From Nocardioides cavernae (GTDB lineage: Bacteria; Actinomycetota; Actinomycetes; Propionibacteriales; Nocardioidaceae), in the NCBI RefSeq assembly GCF_016907475.1, contig NZ_JAFBCA010000001.1, positions 124,001 to 188,000 on the forward strand: 64,000 bases of DNA. Direction: 5' to 3'. Of the stretch, positions 52,150 to 61,035 are shown one piece after another (positions within the stretch are counted from its first letter, which is position 1; every line of letters begins with the position of its first letter). The notes beneath the pieces were generated by a model, which was given only the letters and a program-made list of their open reading frames with translations, made no database searches and had not been told where the DNA came from. Both the position numbers and the translations under genes were made by a program.

Positions 52150-52496
52150 GAGACCACCCGGGCCGGCCCGACGTGCACGACGCCGTCGACCACCGTGACG
52201 TCGTACGCCGTCACCCGCACCGCCGCGTCGTCGAGGCAGGCGCCGGTGCGGAGGTCGAAGGCCTGCTTGTACATCGGCGAGCTCACCACCGGCGCGTCGC
52301 CGCGGGTGCCGACGATGCCGCGCGAGAGCACCGACGCACCGCTGAAGGGGTCGACGTTGGAGAGGGCGAAGACCGACCCGTCGAAGGAGCGGAAGACCGC
52401 CACGGCCGCTCCGTCGACCAGGGCGGCGACCCCGCCCTCCAGCGGGATCGCGTCGGCCGCGCAGACCGGGGTCAGGGAGACGGCGACGGTGGTCAT
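52146..52496 (-). CDS. nirD: Nitrite reductase small subunit
   Basis: A 116-residue Rieske-fold small subunit of assimilatory NADH-nitrite reductase. The fold is evident (VTPVCAADAIP, AVFRSFDGSVFALSNVDPFSGASVLSRGIVG, YKQAFDLRTGACLDD), but as usual in NirD the Rieske Cys/His iron ligands are absent. ATG 52496 overlaps the nirB stop (ATGA) and its own stop overlaps nnaR, so all three genes are translationally coupled. Confidence 0.94.
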   Translation of the reverse strand: MTTVAVSLTPVCAADAIPLEGGVAALVDGAAVAVFRSFDGSVFALSNVDPFSGASVLSRGIVGTRGDAPVVSSPMYKQAFDLRTGACLDDAAVRVTAYDVTVVDGVVHVGPARVVS

Positions 52497-55087
52497 GCGG
52501 GTGCTCCCACGGGGATGAGGGCCGGAGCGATCGGCTGGATCTGGTCGCGCTCGGTCGTGAAGGCGATGGACGGGTCGGGGGTGTCCGGCGCGTTGACGAA
52601 CGTCACGAACCGGGCGAGCTTGGCCGGGTCCTCGAGCGTCGCGCGCCACTCGTCCTCGTAGCCGCCGACGTGGCGCGCCATCTCCGACTCCAGCTCCGCG
52701 CCGAGGCCGAGCGAGTCGTCGACGACGACGGACCGGACCCGATCGAGCCCGCCGTCGAGCTGGTCGATCCAGGTCGAGGTGCGCTGGAGCCGGTCGGCGG
52801 TGCGGACGTAGTACATGAGGAAGCGGTCGAGGTAGGACACCAGCGTCTCGGTCGAGAGGTCGCCCGCGAGCAGCCGCGCGTGGGCCGGCGTCGCACCGCC
52901 GTTGCCGCCGACGTAGAGGTTCCACCCCTTCTCCGTCGCGATCACGCCGAAGTCCTTGCCGCGCGCCTCGGCGCACTCGCGGGCGCAGCCGCTGACCCCT
53001 CCCTTGAGCTTGTGGGGGCTGCGCAGGCCGCGGTAGCGCAGCTCCAGCGCGATCGCGAGCCCCACCGAGTCCTGCACGCCGAAGCGGCACCAGGTCGACC
53101 CGACGCACGACTTCACCGTGCGCAGCGACTTGCCGTAGGCCTGCCCCGACTCGAAGCCCGCGTCGACCAGCCGCCGCCAGATCGCGGGCAGCTGCTCCAT
53201 CCGGGCGCCGAAGAGGTCGATCCGCTGCCCGCCGGTGATCTTCGTGTAGAGCCCGTAGTCGCGCGCCACCTCGCCGATCACGATGAGCTTGTCGGGCGTG
53301 ATCTCGCCGCCGGGGATGCGCGGGACGACGGAGTAGGTGCCGTTGCGCTGGATGTTCGCGAGGTAGGCGTCGTTGGTGTCCTGCAGCTCCGCGGTCGCCG
53401 GCTCGAGGATGTGGGAGCTGGTCTGGCTGGCCAGGATGCTGGCGATCGCGGGCTTGCAGACGTCGCAGCCACGGCCCGTGCCGTGGGCGGCGACGATGTC
53501 GTCGAAGCGCCGGTAGCCGTGCACCGCCACGACGTCGAAGAGCTCCTGCCGGGTGAGCCGGAAGTGCTCGCACAGGCCCTTGTCGACGACCTTGCCGACG
53601 CTCGCGAAGTGGTCCTCGATGACGTTCTTCACCGTCGCCACGCACGACCCGCACGTCGAGCCCGCCCGCGTGCACTGCTTGACGTCCGCCACGGTCTCGC
53701 AGCCCTGCTCGGTGACCGCGTGGAGGATGTCGGCCTTCGTCACGTCGTTGCACGAGCAGACCTGCGCCTCGTCCGGCATGCCGAGCTGCACGCCGCTGCT
53801 GGCGGGCAGGATCAGCTGCTCGGGGTTGTCGGGCAGCGCGAGCCCGCTGCTGACCATCGGCCGGAGCACGCCGTACGCCGACGCGTCGCCCACGAGGATC
53901 CCGCCGAGCAGCCGCCGACCGTCGTCACTGACGACGAGCTTCTTGTAGACGCCGGCGACCGCGTCGGCGTACGTCAGCTCGAGCGCGCCGTCGGTCGTCG
54001 CGAACGCGTCGCCGAAGCTGGCCACGTCGATGCCGAGGAGCTTGAGCTTGGTGGACATGTCGGCGCCGGTGAAGGTGCCGGGGCCGTCGAGGAGCGCATC
54101 GACGACGACCTCGGCCATCGCGTAGCCAGGGGCGACCAGGCCGTACATCGTGCCGCCGGGAGCCGCGCACTCACCGATCGCGAAGACGTGCGGGTCGGCG
54201 GTGCGGCACTGCTCGTCGACGAGCACGCCGCCGCGGGGGGCCACCTCGAGGTCGCACTCGCGGGCCAGGACGTCGCGCGGCCTGATGCCGGCGGAGAAGA
54301 CCACGACCTGGGCGTCGACGACCTCCGTCGGCGCGCCCGCCTCGGTGCCGGCCTGCCGAAGTCGGAGCCCGGTGACCGCCGCCCCGCCCTCGCTGTGGTC
54401 TCCGAGGATGGCCTCGGTCACCACGCCGGTGTGCACGGAGACGCCGAGGCGCTCGATGTGCCGCACGAGCGTCGCGCCCGCAGCGCCGTCGAGCTGGACC
54501 GGCATGAGCCGCGGCGCCATCTCGACGACGTGGGTGTCGAGGCCGAGCTGGACGAGCGCGTTGGCGGCCTCCAGACCGAGCAGCCCGCCGCCGATCACGA
54601 CGCCGCTGGTCGCCGCGGCACTGGCCGCCCGGATCGCCTCGAGGTCCTCGATGGTGCGGTAGACGAAGCAACCGTCCTTGCCGCGGCCCTCGACCGGCGG
54701 GACGAACGGCGCCGCACCCGTGGCGAGCACCAGCACGTCGTACTCGTGGACGGTGACGGCGCCGGGGTTCGCCAGGAGGTCATCCACGGCCGACGGCGGC
54801 GACACGACCGTCACCGTCCGCGCGGCGCGGTCGATCTCGGTCACGACGCTGTCGAGCACCAGCCGCACCCGCGGGTCGTCGTACTCCCCGCCGGGCAGGA
54901 GCGACAGGGCGTCCGAGCCGGAGCCGAACCAGCTCGTGAGGGCGACCCGGTCGTAGGCCGCGCGCGGCTCCTCGCCGAAGATCACGACGTCGTGGGTCTC
55001 AGTGAGGCCGCGCTCGACGGCGGCCTGGGCGAACCGGTGGCCCACCATGCCGTGCCCGACGACGACGATCCGCTGGCGCTTGGTCAT
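52493..55087 (-). CDS. nirB: Nitrite reductase (NADH) large subunit
   Basis: An 864-residue cytoplasmic reductase converting nitrite to ammonia. In order: FAD/NAD(P)-binding reductase domain (GHGMVGHRFAQ at 11; GVVIGGGLLGLEAA at about 160), BFD-type [2Fe-2S] region (CSCNDVTKADI...CTRAGSTCGSC), a second such segment (GCDVCKP), the siroheme-ferredoxin-like repeat (NIQRNGTYSVVPRIPGG) and the 4Fe-4S/siroheme cysteines in SCVGSTWCRF and SGCARECAEARG. ATG 55087 is 7 bases downstream of TACCGT, so the mRNA may be leaderless. The upstream region has a GTTT/AAAC palindrome. Confidence 0.96.
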   Translation of the reverse strand: MTKRQRIVVVGHGMVGHRFAQAAVERGLTETHDVVIFGEEPRAAYDRVALTSWFGSGSDALSLLPGGEYDDPRVRLVLDSVVTEIDRAARTVTVVSPPSAVDDLLANPGAVTVHEYDVLVLATGAAPFVPPVEGRGKDGCFVYRTIEDLEAIRAASAAATSGVVIGGGLLGLEAANALVQLGLDTHVVEMAPRLMPVQLDGAAGATLVRHIERLGVSVHTGVVTEAILGDHSEGGAAVTGLRLRQAGTEAGAPTEVVDAQVVVFSAGIRPRDVLARECDLEVAPRGGVLVDEQCRTADPHVFAIGECAAPGGTMYGLVAPGYAMAEVVVDALLDGPGTFTGADMSTKLKLLGIDVASFGDAFATTDGALELTYADAVAGVYKKLVVSDDGRRLLGGILVGDASAYGVLRPMVSSGLALPDNPEQLILPASSGVQLGMPDEAQVCSCNDVTKADILHAVTEQGCETVADVKQCTRAGSTCGSCVATVKNVIEDHFASVGKVVDKGLCEHFRLTRQELFDVVAVHGYRRFDDIVAAHGTGRGCDVCKPAIASILASQTSSHILEPATAELQDTNDAYLANIQRNGTYSVVPRIPGGEITPDKLIVIGEVARDYGLYTKITGGQRIDLFGARMEQLPAIWRRLVDAGFESGQAYGKSLRTVKSCVGSTWCRFGVQDSVGLAIALELRYRGLRSPHKLKGGVSGCARECAEARGKDFGVIATEKGWNLYVGGNGGATPAHARLLAGDLSTETLVSYLDRFLMYYVRTADRLQRTSTWIDQLDGGLDRVRSVVVDDSLGLGAELESEMARHVGGYEDEWRATLEDPAKLARFVTFVNAPDTPDPSIAFTTERDQIQPIAPALIPVGAPA

Positions 55088-55094
55088 GCCGAGG

Positions 55095-55100
55095 ACGGTA
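55095..55100 (-). promoter_or_regulatory. Putative -10 of nirB
   Basis: On the minus strand TACCGT ends 7 bases before the nirB ATG at 55087, which fits a leaderless operon transcript. Confidence 0.4.
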
Positions 55101-55132
55101 GGAAGTCGATGTTGTGGGCGGCGTCCGCGAAT

Positions 55133-55149
55133 GTTTCGGCCGTGAAAAC
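55133..55149. promoter_or_regulatory. Possible GlnR/NnaR-type site upstream of nirB
   Basis: GTTTCGGCCGTGAAAAC has GTTT/AAAC arms and a GAAAC half on the minus strand, 46-62 bases before the nirB start. GlnR sites are built from GAAAC and GTNAC halves; this is only a partial match. Confidence 0.3.
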
Positions 55150-55179
55150 TGGCTGGCACGACCTCACGCCGCCGCCCGG

Positions 55180-55608
55180 TCAGCCGGCGCCGTCCTCCGC
55201 CGCCCGCGTGAGCGACGCAGCCTCGGTCTCGACGTAGCGCCTCGTCAGCCCCTTCGTCATCAGCCAGCCGACCGGAGCCATGGGGCCCGAGATCGTGACC
55301 GCCAGCGTCAGGCGGGTGGCCCCGGCCTGCGGCTCCACCAGGTGGCTGGCCGTGATCGAAACCCCTGGCGACCGCGACTCCCACACGAACGAGCGACCCT
55401 CGTCGAGCTCCGTGACCGTCCACACCGCTTCCGGGAGCTTCGGCTGCCGCAGGCGCGTGCGGGAGCCGACCGTCAACGGGCCCTCGTCGAGGCGCTCGAC
55501 CGAGTCGACGGTCGGGATCCGCTCCGGCCAGCGCTCGACGTCCACCAGCAACCCCCAGACCCGCTCCGGTGGTGCGTCGATCGTCACGGTGTGCTCGAGA
55601 CCGGGCAT
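55180..55608 (-). CDS. SRPBCC-family protein
   Basis: A 142-residue START/Bet v1-like ligand-binding protein. It has the usual opening IDAPPERVWGLLVDVERWPERIPTVDSVERLDEG and the terminal long helix (LTRRYVETEAASLTRAAED). Such proteins bind lipophilic ligands or act as polyketide cyclase relatives. ATG 55608 was preferred over the frame start at 55758, which adds a low-complexity stretch. Divergent from the phospholipase D gene with about 100 bases between. The ligand is unknown. Confidence 0.88.
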   Translation of the reverse strand: MPGLEHTVTIDAPPERVWGLLVDVERWPERIPTVDSVERLDEGPLTVGSRTRLRQPKLPEAVWTVTELDEGRSFVWESRSPGVSITASHLVEPQAGATRLTLAVTISGPMAPVGWLMTKGLTRRYVETEAASLTRAAEDGAG

Positions 55609-55708
55609 GCGCCGAGTCTGCACCCGCGCGCTCCCCCGCGACAGAGGCGCCGCAGGACCTCCACCGCCGCACGGTGACTGAAACGCGAGCTGCTGGGAAC
55701 CTGAGGGG

Positions 55709-57166
55709 GTGAGCGAGTGGTTCCTGCCGGAGACGGAGCGCCCCTGGACCTCCGGCAACCTGGTGGTCCCGCGTGTGCACGGCGCCGCCTACTTCGCACG
55801 CCTCGTCCAGCTCGTCGAGGCGACCGCGGCCGGCGACCGCATCTTCTTCACCGACTGGCGCGGCGACGCCGACGAGCGGCTAGCCGAGGACGGACCGACG
55901 GTCGCCGAGCTGCTCCGTGACGCGGCCGCTCGCGGCGTCGAGGTGCGGGCGCTGATGTGGCGCTCCCACCCGGGCCGGCTCAACGGCGAGGAGAACAGCC
56001 ACCTCGGCCGGATCATCAACGAGTGCGGCGGCGAGGCGCTGCTGGACGAGCGCGTGCGCAAGGGCGGCTCGCACCACCAGAAGCTCCTCGTCGTACGCCG
56101 CAAGGGTCGGCCCGAGGAGGACGTGGCGTTCGTCGGTGGCATCGACCTGTGCCACGGCCGGCGCGACGACGCCGACCATGCGGGCGACCCGCAGGCACCA
56201 CCGCTCGACGACAGGTACGGCGACGCTCCGCCCTGGCACGACGCGATGGCCGAGATCCGCGGACCGGCGGTGGCGCACGTGCTCGACACCTTCACCGAGC
56301 GGTGGGACGACGCGACCCCGCTCGACCACCGCAACCCCTACCGCGCCGTCGCGCACCGCGTCGCGCGGATGCCGCGCCGTCCCGAGCAGCTGCCCGAGCG
56401 CTGGGACCCGCCGCCGGAGGCCGGCCGGCACCAGGTGCAGATCCTGCGGACCTACCCCTTCAAGCGACCCCGCTACCCGTTCGCACCCGACGGCGAGCGG
56501 TCGATCGCGCGCGCCTACTCACGCGCCTTCAGCAGGGCTCGCAGGCTCGTCTACGTCGAGGACCAGTACTTCTGGTCGGACCTGGTGGCCACCACGCTCG
56601 CCGACGCGCTGCGCCGCGAGCCGGCCCTGCAGGTGATCGCGGTGGTGCCGCGCCACCCGGAGGAGGACACCCGCGTCGGCGGCCCGCCGATCCAGCACGG
56701 CCAGCGCGTCGCGTGGGAACGGCTCAAGGAGGCCGGCGGCGACCGCTTCATGATGTACGACCTCCACAACGCCGAAGGCACCCCGATCTACGTGCACGCC
56801 AAGGTCTGCATCGTCGACGACGAGTGGATGACGATCGGCTCGGACAACCTCAACCTCCGCTCGTGGACGCACGACTCCGAGCTCACCTGCGCGGTGGTCG
56901 ACCCGGACGGCGAGCTGCCGCGCGAGCTGCGCACCTCGCTGTGGGCCGAGCACCTCGGCCTGCCCGACGACGACCAGCGGCTCGCCGAGCTCGACGACCC
57001 GGTCGACCTGTGGACCTCACGCGTCGGCGCTCCCGGGAGCCGGGTCCAGGTGCACGAGCCGCCCCCGCTCCCACGTCGTACGACGCTGTGGGCCAGGCCG
57101 GCCTACCGCTACGCCTACGACCCGGACGGAAGGCCGCGGCGGCTGCGCGGGACGACGGACTTCTGA
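55709..57166 (+). CDS. Phospholipase D-family protein
   Basis: A 485-residue protein with two HKD modules: GGSHHQKLLVV...DVAFVGGIDLCHG (about 115-150) and YVHAKVCIVDDEWMTIGSDNLNLRSWTHDSE (about 350-390). Both His-Lys-Asp sets are intact, so it should act by the PLD phosphatidyl-histidine mechanism as a phospholipase D or cardiolipin synthase-like transferase. There is no signal peptide or membrane helix. GTG 55709 is preceded by GAGGGG. It is convergent with the exported hydrolase, 7 bases from its stop. Confidence 0.92.
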   Translation: MSEWFLPETERPWTSGNLVVPRVHGAAYFARLVQLVEATAAGDRIFFTDWRGDADERLAEDGPTVAELLRDAAARGVEVRALMWRSHPGRLNGEENSHLGRIINECGGEALLDERVRKGGSHHQKLLVVRRKGRPEEDVAFVGGIDLCHGRRDDADHAGDPQAPPLDDRYGDAPPWHDAMAEIRGPAVAHVLDTFTERWDDATPLDHRNPYRAVAHRVARMPRRPEQLPERWDPPPEAGRHQVQILRTYPFKRPRYPFAPDGERSIARAYSRAFSRARRLVYVEDQYFWSDLVATTLADALRREPALQVIAVVPRHPEEDTRVGGPPIQHGQRVAWERLKEAGGDRFMMYDLHNAEGTPIYVHAKVCIVDDEWMTIGSDNLNLRSWTHDSELTCAVVDPDGELPRELRTSLWAEHLGLPDDDQRLAELDDPVDLWTSRVGAPGSRVQVHEPPPLPRRTTLWARPAYRYAYDPDGRPRRLRGTTDF

Positions 57167-57173
57167 GGGTCCC

Positions 57174-58748
57174 TCACCGGCTCGTCACCGGCAGGTGGAC
57201 GACCACGTCCTTCATCCGCATCGCTCCGACCACCCGGCTGCCGAAGCCGACCGACATGTCGGAGACCGGCGCGACGGTCAGGAAGAGCGTCTGCCCGGCG
57301 GGCACGTCGACGGCGACCGACGGGAGCTCGACACCACGCCGCGGCTTGTCGATCGCGATGCCGTTCTCGCGGATCGGCAGCATGTTGTTCTGCACGATCC
57401 GCGCGTCGAGCGGGCTGGTCCCGACCGACAGTCCGAGGAACGCGCGGTTGTCGAGACCGAGGGCGGTGAGCCGGGCGTCGAGGGTGGGCGACCCGGCGAT
57501 CGTGAGCGGGCCCTGCGCGATCGGGTAGGCGAGCGGAGCACCGGCGCCGACCGTGGTGACGACCTCGCCGAGCTCGACGGAGGTGGTGGGCGCGACCGCG
57601 GGGACGCTGACGCAGCGGTCGCCGGCCGCGGTGGTCAGGTGGTAGCGGCCGAATCCGGTCAGCCCGGTCCGCCTGCCCTGGAGGTTCTGCTGCAGGAACC
57701 GGAGGCCGAGGTCGGCGAAGTCCGGGCTGCCCAGCGTCGTCGAGCATGCGTCGGCCGTGGCCAGCGGGATGTCGAGGTTGGTCCCGGCCGGCAGCACGGC
57801 CGGCAGGGTGTGCCCGCCGTTGTAGCCGACGAAGATGCTCCTCGAGCGCGCCTTGTCGGTGAGCACCCGGCCGAAGTTCTTCAGCCCCTGGTCGAGGGGG
57901 AACAGGTTGTCGGTCGCGCCCTGGCCGAAGAGCACCGGCACGTCGAGCCGACGACCCTGCCGCAGGTGCCACTCGGGGCCGTTGCGGTCGAGGAAGTCGT
58001 GGAGGTACGTCGGCACGTTGCCCGTCGCTGTCGCCTCGACGAAGCCCTGCACCACCCGCGGCGGGAGGGCGTCGGTCGGTAGCGCGGCCGCGGTCAGCGC
58101 CGCCGCCCACTCCGTGCGCGGCACGCCCTGCGGGAACAGGCTCTCGGTCAGGCTGAACCAGGTGATCTCGGGGACCAGCGCGTCGAAGCGGGTCGCCCCG
58201 CGGTCACGGATCTCGCTGAGCGCCCCGACGAACTGGTAGCCGCCGCCGTAGGACCCACCGATCGCGCCGAGCACCGGGTCGCCCGGGCCCTGCGTCTTCA
58301 CCCACGGCTGGGCAGCGACGAGGTCGACGATCGCCTGGACGTCCCTGCCCTCCACGTCGGGGTTCTCGATGTGGGCCCTGCCGCCGCTCTCGCCGAAGCC
58401 TCGCTGGTCGAAGCTCAGCACGCCGAACCCGGAGTCCGTCAGGTAGGCGAACGCCGCGGGATCCGTCGTACGACTCCCGCCCCAGCCGTGGCTGTGCAGC
58501 ACCATCGGCACCGGACTGTCCTTCGTCGCACCCGCCGGCCGGAAGAGCGTGAAGCAGATGTCGACCGGTGCAGTGGTGCCCGGGTCCGGGACGCTCTGCA
58601 GGCAGCCGTCGGTCGCGGTGACCGTGTCTGCCGCAGCGGCCGGCGCACCGACGAGCGGCGCGGCCGCGGCCGCGAGCAGGCCGGCGACGACGGCGGCCAG
58701 GAACCGGGGAAGGAGTCGGGCGGTGGGTCGGTGCAGCAGCGTGGGCAT
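57174..58748 (-). CDS. Exported alpha/beta-hydrolase (X-Pro peptidase/CocE-like)
   Basis: A 524-residue secreted hydrolase. A signal peptide (MPTLLHRPTARLLPRFLAAVVAGLL...) is cleaved near residue 40. The hydrolase core has an oxyanion-type SHGWGGSR, FDQRGFGESGGRAH and nucleophile Ser in GAIGGSYGGGYQ; Asp is likely in GQGATDNLFP and His in YNGGHTLPA. The last about 150 residues form a beta-rich domain as in CocE/NonD and X-Pro dipeptidyl-peptidase families. The substrate (peptide or ester) is unclear. ATG 58748 follows CAGGAGAG. Confidence 0.88.
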   Translation of the reverse strand: MPTLLHRPTARLLPRFLAAVVAGLLAAAAAPLVGAPAAAADTVTATDGCLQSVPDPGTTAPVDICFTLFRPAGATKDSPVPMVLHSHGWGGSRTTDPAAFAYLTDSGFGVLSFDQRGFGESGGRAHIENPDVEGRDVQAIVDLVAAQPWVKTQGPGDPVLGAIGGSYGGGYQFVGALSEIRDRGATRFDALVPEITWFSLTESLFPQGVPRTEWAAALTAAALPTDALPPRVVQGFVEATATGNVPTYLHDFLDRNGPEWHLRQGRRLDVPVLFGQGATDNLFPLDQGLKNFGRVLTDKARSRSIFVGYNGGHTLPAVLPAGTNLDIPLATADACSTTLGSPDFADLGLRFLQQNLQGRRTGLTGFGRYHLTTAAGDRCVSVPAVAPTTSVELGEVVTTVGAGAPLAYPIAQGPLTIAGSPTLDARLTALGLDNRAFLGLSVGTSPLDARIVQNNMLPIRENGIAIDKPRRGVELPSVAVDVPAGQTLFLTVAPVSDMSVGFGSRVVGAMRMKDVVVHLPVTSR

Positions 58749-58816
58749 GGCATCTCTCCTGCGACGGGGGTCACAGGCACCAACGAGCAGGCGGTCGGCG
58801 GGCTACGCCGGGGCGT

Positions 58817-59731
58817 TCATCCCCGCAGGCCGGCCTTCAGCTCCTTCAGCGCCGTGGCGAGGTGGACGCGCGGCGCCCAGCCCCAGCGCCGGGCGCGCTC
58901 GGCGACGATCTGCCCGCCCCACGCCGGCCCCTCGTCCCAGGTCGGCTCGACGCCGAGCGCCTCGGTGACGGCGCCCAGGTAGTCGCGCTGCGTGGCGGGG
59001 CCGCCGGCGACGTTGACCGGCGTGCAGCCGCCCTCGACCGGACCCGCTTCCGGGTCGGCAGCCGTCGCGATGGCACCGGTGGCGAGGTCGGCGGCGATGC
59101 TCGCCAGGTCGTCGACGTGCACCCACGCGAAGGTCTGGTCGGGGTTGGCGTGCCGCTCGCCCTCGTCGTCCCTCATCTGCGCGGGGCGGACGGTGTTCCA
59201 CACCGAGGTGTCGCCGGGGCCGAGGATGGCCGGCGGACGCAGCAGCACCCGGGTCGTGCCCTCCATCCGCGCCAGCGCGGCATCGACGTCGCGCTTCACC
59301 ACGCCGTAGGCCGACGAGTCGTCCGGCACGAGAGCGGCGGACTCGTCGACGTCGCCGACCTCCGGGCTGCGGTCGTAGACGCCGGCGGTCGAGACGTGCA
59401 CGAGCAGGGGGACGCCGGCGTCGACCGCCGCCTCGGCGATGGCCACGGTGCCGTCGAGCCCGACCCGGCGCTGGTCGTCGCGTCCGCTGCCCAGCGGGTG
59501 GACGGTGGTGACGAGGGCGTCGGCGCCGGCCACCACCGTCGCCGCGAACGCCGGGTCGGCGAAGTCGCCGACGTGCTCCTCGACGCCGGGGTGCTGCGGC
59601 GCGGTGCCCACCCGGCGTACGACGGCGCGCACGGTCGCCCCGCGGTCGCCCAACGCGGACACGACGCGGCTGCCCACGAGTCCGTTGGCACCGGTCACGA
59701 CGATGATCGCAGAGGTCGGCAAGGAGGTCAT
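58817..59731 (-). CDS. NAD-dependent epimerase/dehydratase
   Basis: A 304-residue extended SDR. The cofactor motif is TGANGLVG near residue 13. The active-site Ser/Tyr/Lys set is visible as HVSTAGVYD and AYGVVKRD; the Ser-Thr and Tyr-x3-Lys spacing is kept. LRPPAILGPGD and AWVHVDDLA are typical of the NAD-dependent epimerase family. Its ATG overlaps the PAP2 phosphatase stop (ATGA), so the two are coupled. The substrate is not assignable (nucleotide sugar or steroid-like). Confidence 0.9.
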   Translation of the reverse strand: MTSLPTSAIIVVTGANGLVGSRVVSALGDRGATVRAVVRRVGTAPQHPGVEEHVGDFADPAFAATVVAGADALVTTVHPLGSGRDDQRRVGLDGTVAIAEAAVDAGVPLLVHVSTAGVYDRSPEVGDVDESAALVPDDSSAYGVVKRDVDAALARMEGTTRVLLRPPAILGPGDTSVWNTVRPAQMRDDEGERHANPDQTFAWVHVDDLASIAADLATGAIATAADPEAGPVEGGCTPVNVAGGPATQRDYLGAVTEALGVEPTWDEGPAWGGQIVAERARRWGWAPRVHLATALKELKAGLRG

Positions 59732-60414
59732 GTCTCCACCATGACAGCGCGGTCCTGACGCTCCTCTCGCGCCTCCCCCGGGAGGAGCACGCGGGCCACC
59801 ACCAGGAGCCAGACGGTGGCGGCGACCAGGCTGGTGATCACGTCGGTCGGGTGGTGGGCGCCCTGGTAGAGCCGCGAGGGGGCGACGACCAGCGGTGCGA
59901 GGAGCAGTGGCCAGACCCAGGCACGCCAGCGTGGTGCGACCGCGGACACCCACAGCACGATCCCGCCGTAGACGACGATCGAGGTGGCCATGTGACCGGA
60001 CGGGAAGCTGTGGTCGGGCACCAGCCCGGGGTCGAGGATCTCCACCGGCGGGCGGTCGCGCGGGACCAGGTGGGTGACGACGACGTAGAGGGCGAGGTAC
60101 CCCCCGACGAGCACGGTGAAGTAGACGAGCGGGCGCCACGAGCGCTGCCACCACGAGCCGGCGAGGCCGACCGCCACCGCCAGTCCCACCCCGACGATGG
60201 TGTCGGCGATCGCGCTGCCTGCGGCCGCGGCCGTGTCGAGGCCGGGCGTGCGGCGCTCCTCGAGCCAGCGCACGACGCCGTCGTCCCAGGGATCGACCAC
60301 CGAGGCCAACGGTCCGGTGAGCAGCCAACCCGTGGCCAGGACGCCGAGGACGAGGACGACCCAGACGAGGGCCAGGGTGCGCGCGGCTTCGCGCCGCTCA
60401 GTCGACGAGCTCAC
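59728..60414 (-). CDS. PAP2-family phosphatase
   Basis: A 228-residue membrane phosphatase with about six helices. The three phosphatase motifs are present: VPRDRPP (C1), FPSGHMA (C2, catalytic His) and GAHHPTDV (C3, with the His of the phospho-enzyme relay). Such enzymes dephosphorylate undecaprenyl pyrophosphate or phosphatidic acid at the outer membrane face. It precedes and overlaps the epimerase gene. A strong terminator (60507-60541) separates it from cspA upstream. Confidence 0.92.
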   Translation of the reverse strand: MSSSTERREAARTLALVWVVLVLGVLATGWLLTGPLASVVDPWDDGVVRWLEERRTPGLDTAAAAGSAIADTIVGVGLAVAVGLAGSWWQRSWRPLVYFTVLVGGYLALYVVVTHLVPRDRPPVEILDPGLVPDHSFPSGHMATSIVVYGGIVLWVSAVAPRWRAWVWPLLLAPLVVAPSRLYQGAHHPTDVITSLVAATVWLLVVARVLLPGEAREERQDRAVMVET

Positions 60415-60506
60415 GCCGCAGAGCCTGCCCCAGATCGGGGGCGACGTCGTCCACCCCGAAGGACGATCACCACGAGAGGTGCCGACCGGGCAGGCGCCGG
60501 ACGCGC

Positions 60507-60541
60507 GAGGAGCCCCGACCGCAGGGCGGTCGGGGCTCCTC
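60507..60541 (-). terminator. Strong terminator after cspA
   Basis: A perfect 16-bp stem (GAGGAGCCCCGACCGC / GCGGTCGGGGCTCCTC) with a 3-base loop, 8 bases after the cspA stop. It is the most stable hairpin I saw in the window. Confidence 0.9.
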
Positions 60542-60549
60542 GGGGTGCG

Positions 60550-60753
60550 TCAGACGACCTTGACGTTCTCGGCCTGCGGGCCCTTGGGGCCCTGCGTCAC
60601 GTCGAACTCGACCTTCTGGTTCTCGTCGAGCGACTTGAAGCCGCCGGACTGGATCGCGGAGAAGTGCACGAAGACGTCCTCGCCGCCGCCGTCCTGCGCG
60701 ATGAAGCCGAAGCCCTTGTCAGCGTTGAACCACTTGACGGTGCCCTGAGCCAT
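60550..60753 (-). CDS. cspA: Cold-shock protein
   Basis: A 67-residue CSD protein (single-stranded nucleic-acid-binding OB fold). RNP1 is KGFGFI and RNP2 is VFVHF, both intact; [20 protein letters not shown] is the standard start. It acts as an RNA chaperone. GGA lies 8 bases before ATG 60753. The region upstream to 60960 is long enough for the extended 5' leader typical of csp mRNAs, but I cannot identify a conserved cold-box. It is transcribed alone. Confidence 0.97.
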   Translation of the reverse strand: MAQGTVKWFNADKGFGFIAQDGGGEDVFVHFSAIQSGGFKSLDENQKVEFDVTQGPKGPQAENVKVV

Positions 60754-61035
60754 GATCTGTTCCTTTGTTCTCTGCCGGCGACGAGGTGCCGCCGAGCCGC
60801 TGAAGACATCCATCCGTGCTGATTGTCCAGCGAACCGAAAACCAGGGAAAACGAGATACGGGCCGCGCATGGTGCGCGGCCTGGGCGACGTGGAGCCGTC
60901 CCTTCAACAGGACGATCCTACGCCACCGGCCGCGAATGTCAGCCCTCGGCGACGTCGTGAGCTGGTCTTGACCACCTGTGTGCGGCGCCACGGCGGCAGT
61001 AGCGTCCGGGGACGGCAACGAACGGGGAGGTGCCG
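60754..61035. other. cspA leader and divergent promoter region
   Basis: About 280 bases between cspA and the flavoprotein fusion. No gene is seen. The cspA half (60754-60900) looks less GC-rich than the genes around it and is likely 5' untranslated leader; the other half ends with GGGGAGG at 61024-61030 before ATG 61036. Confidence 0.45.

Noticed and set aside
55180..55758. Longer 192-residue start for the SRPBCC protein
   Set aside because: The extra 50 residues are low-complexity and run across the divergent phospholipase D promoter; ATG 55608 gives the family N-terminus.
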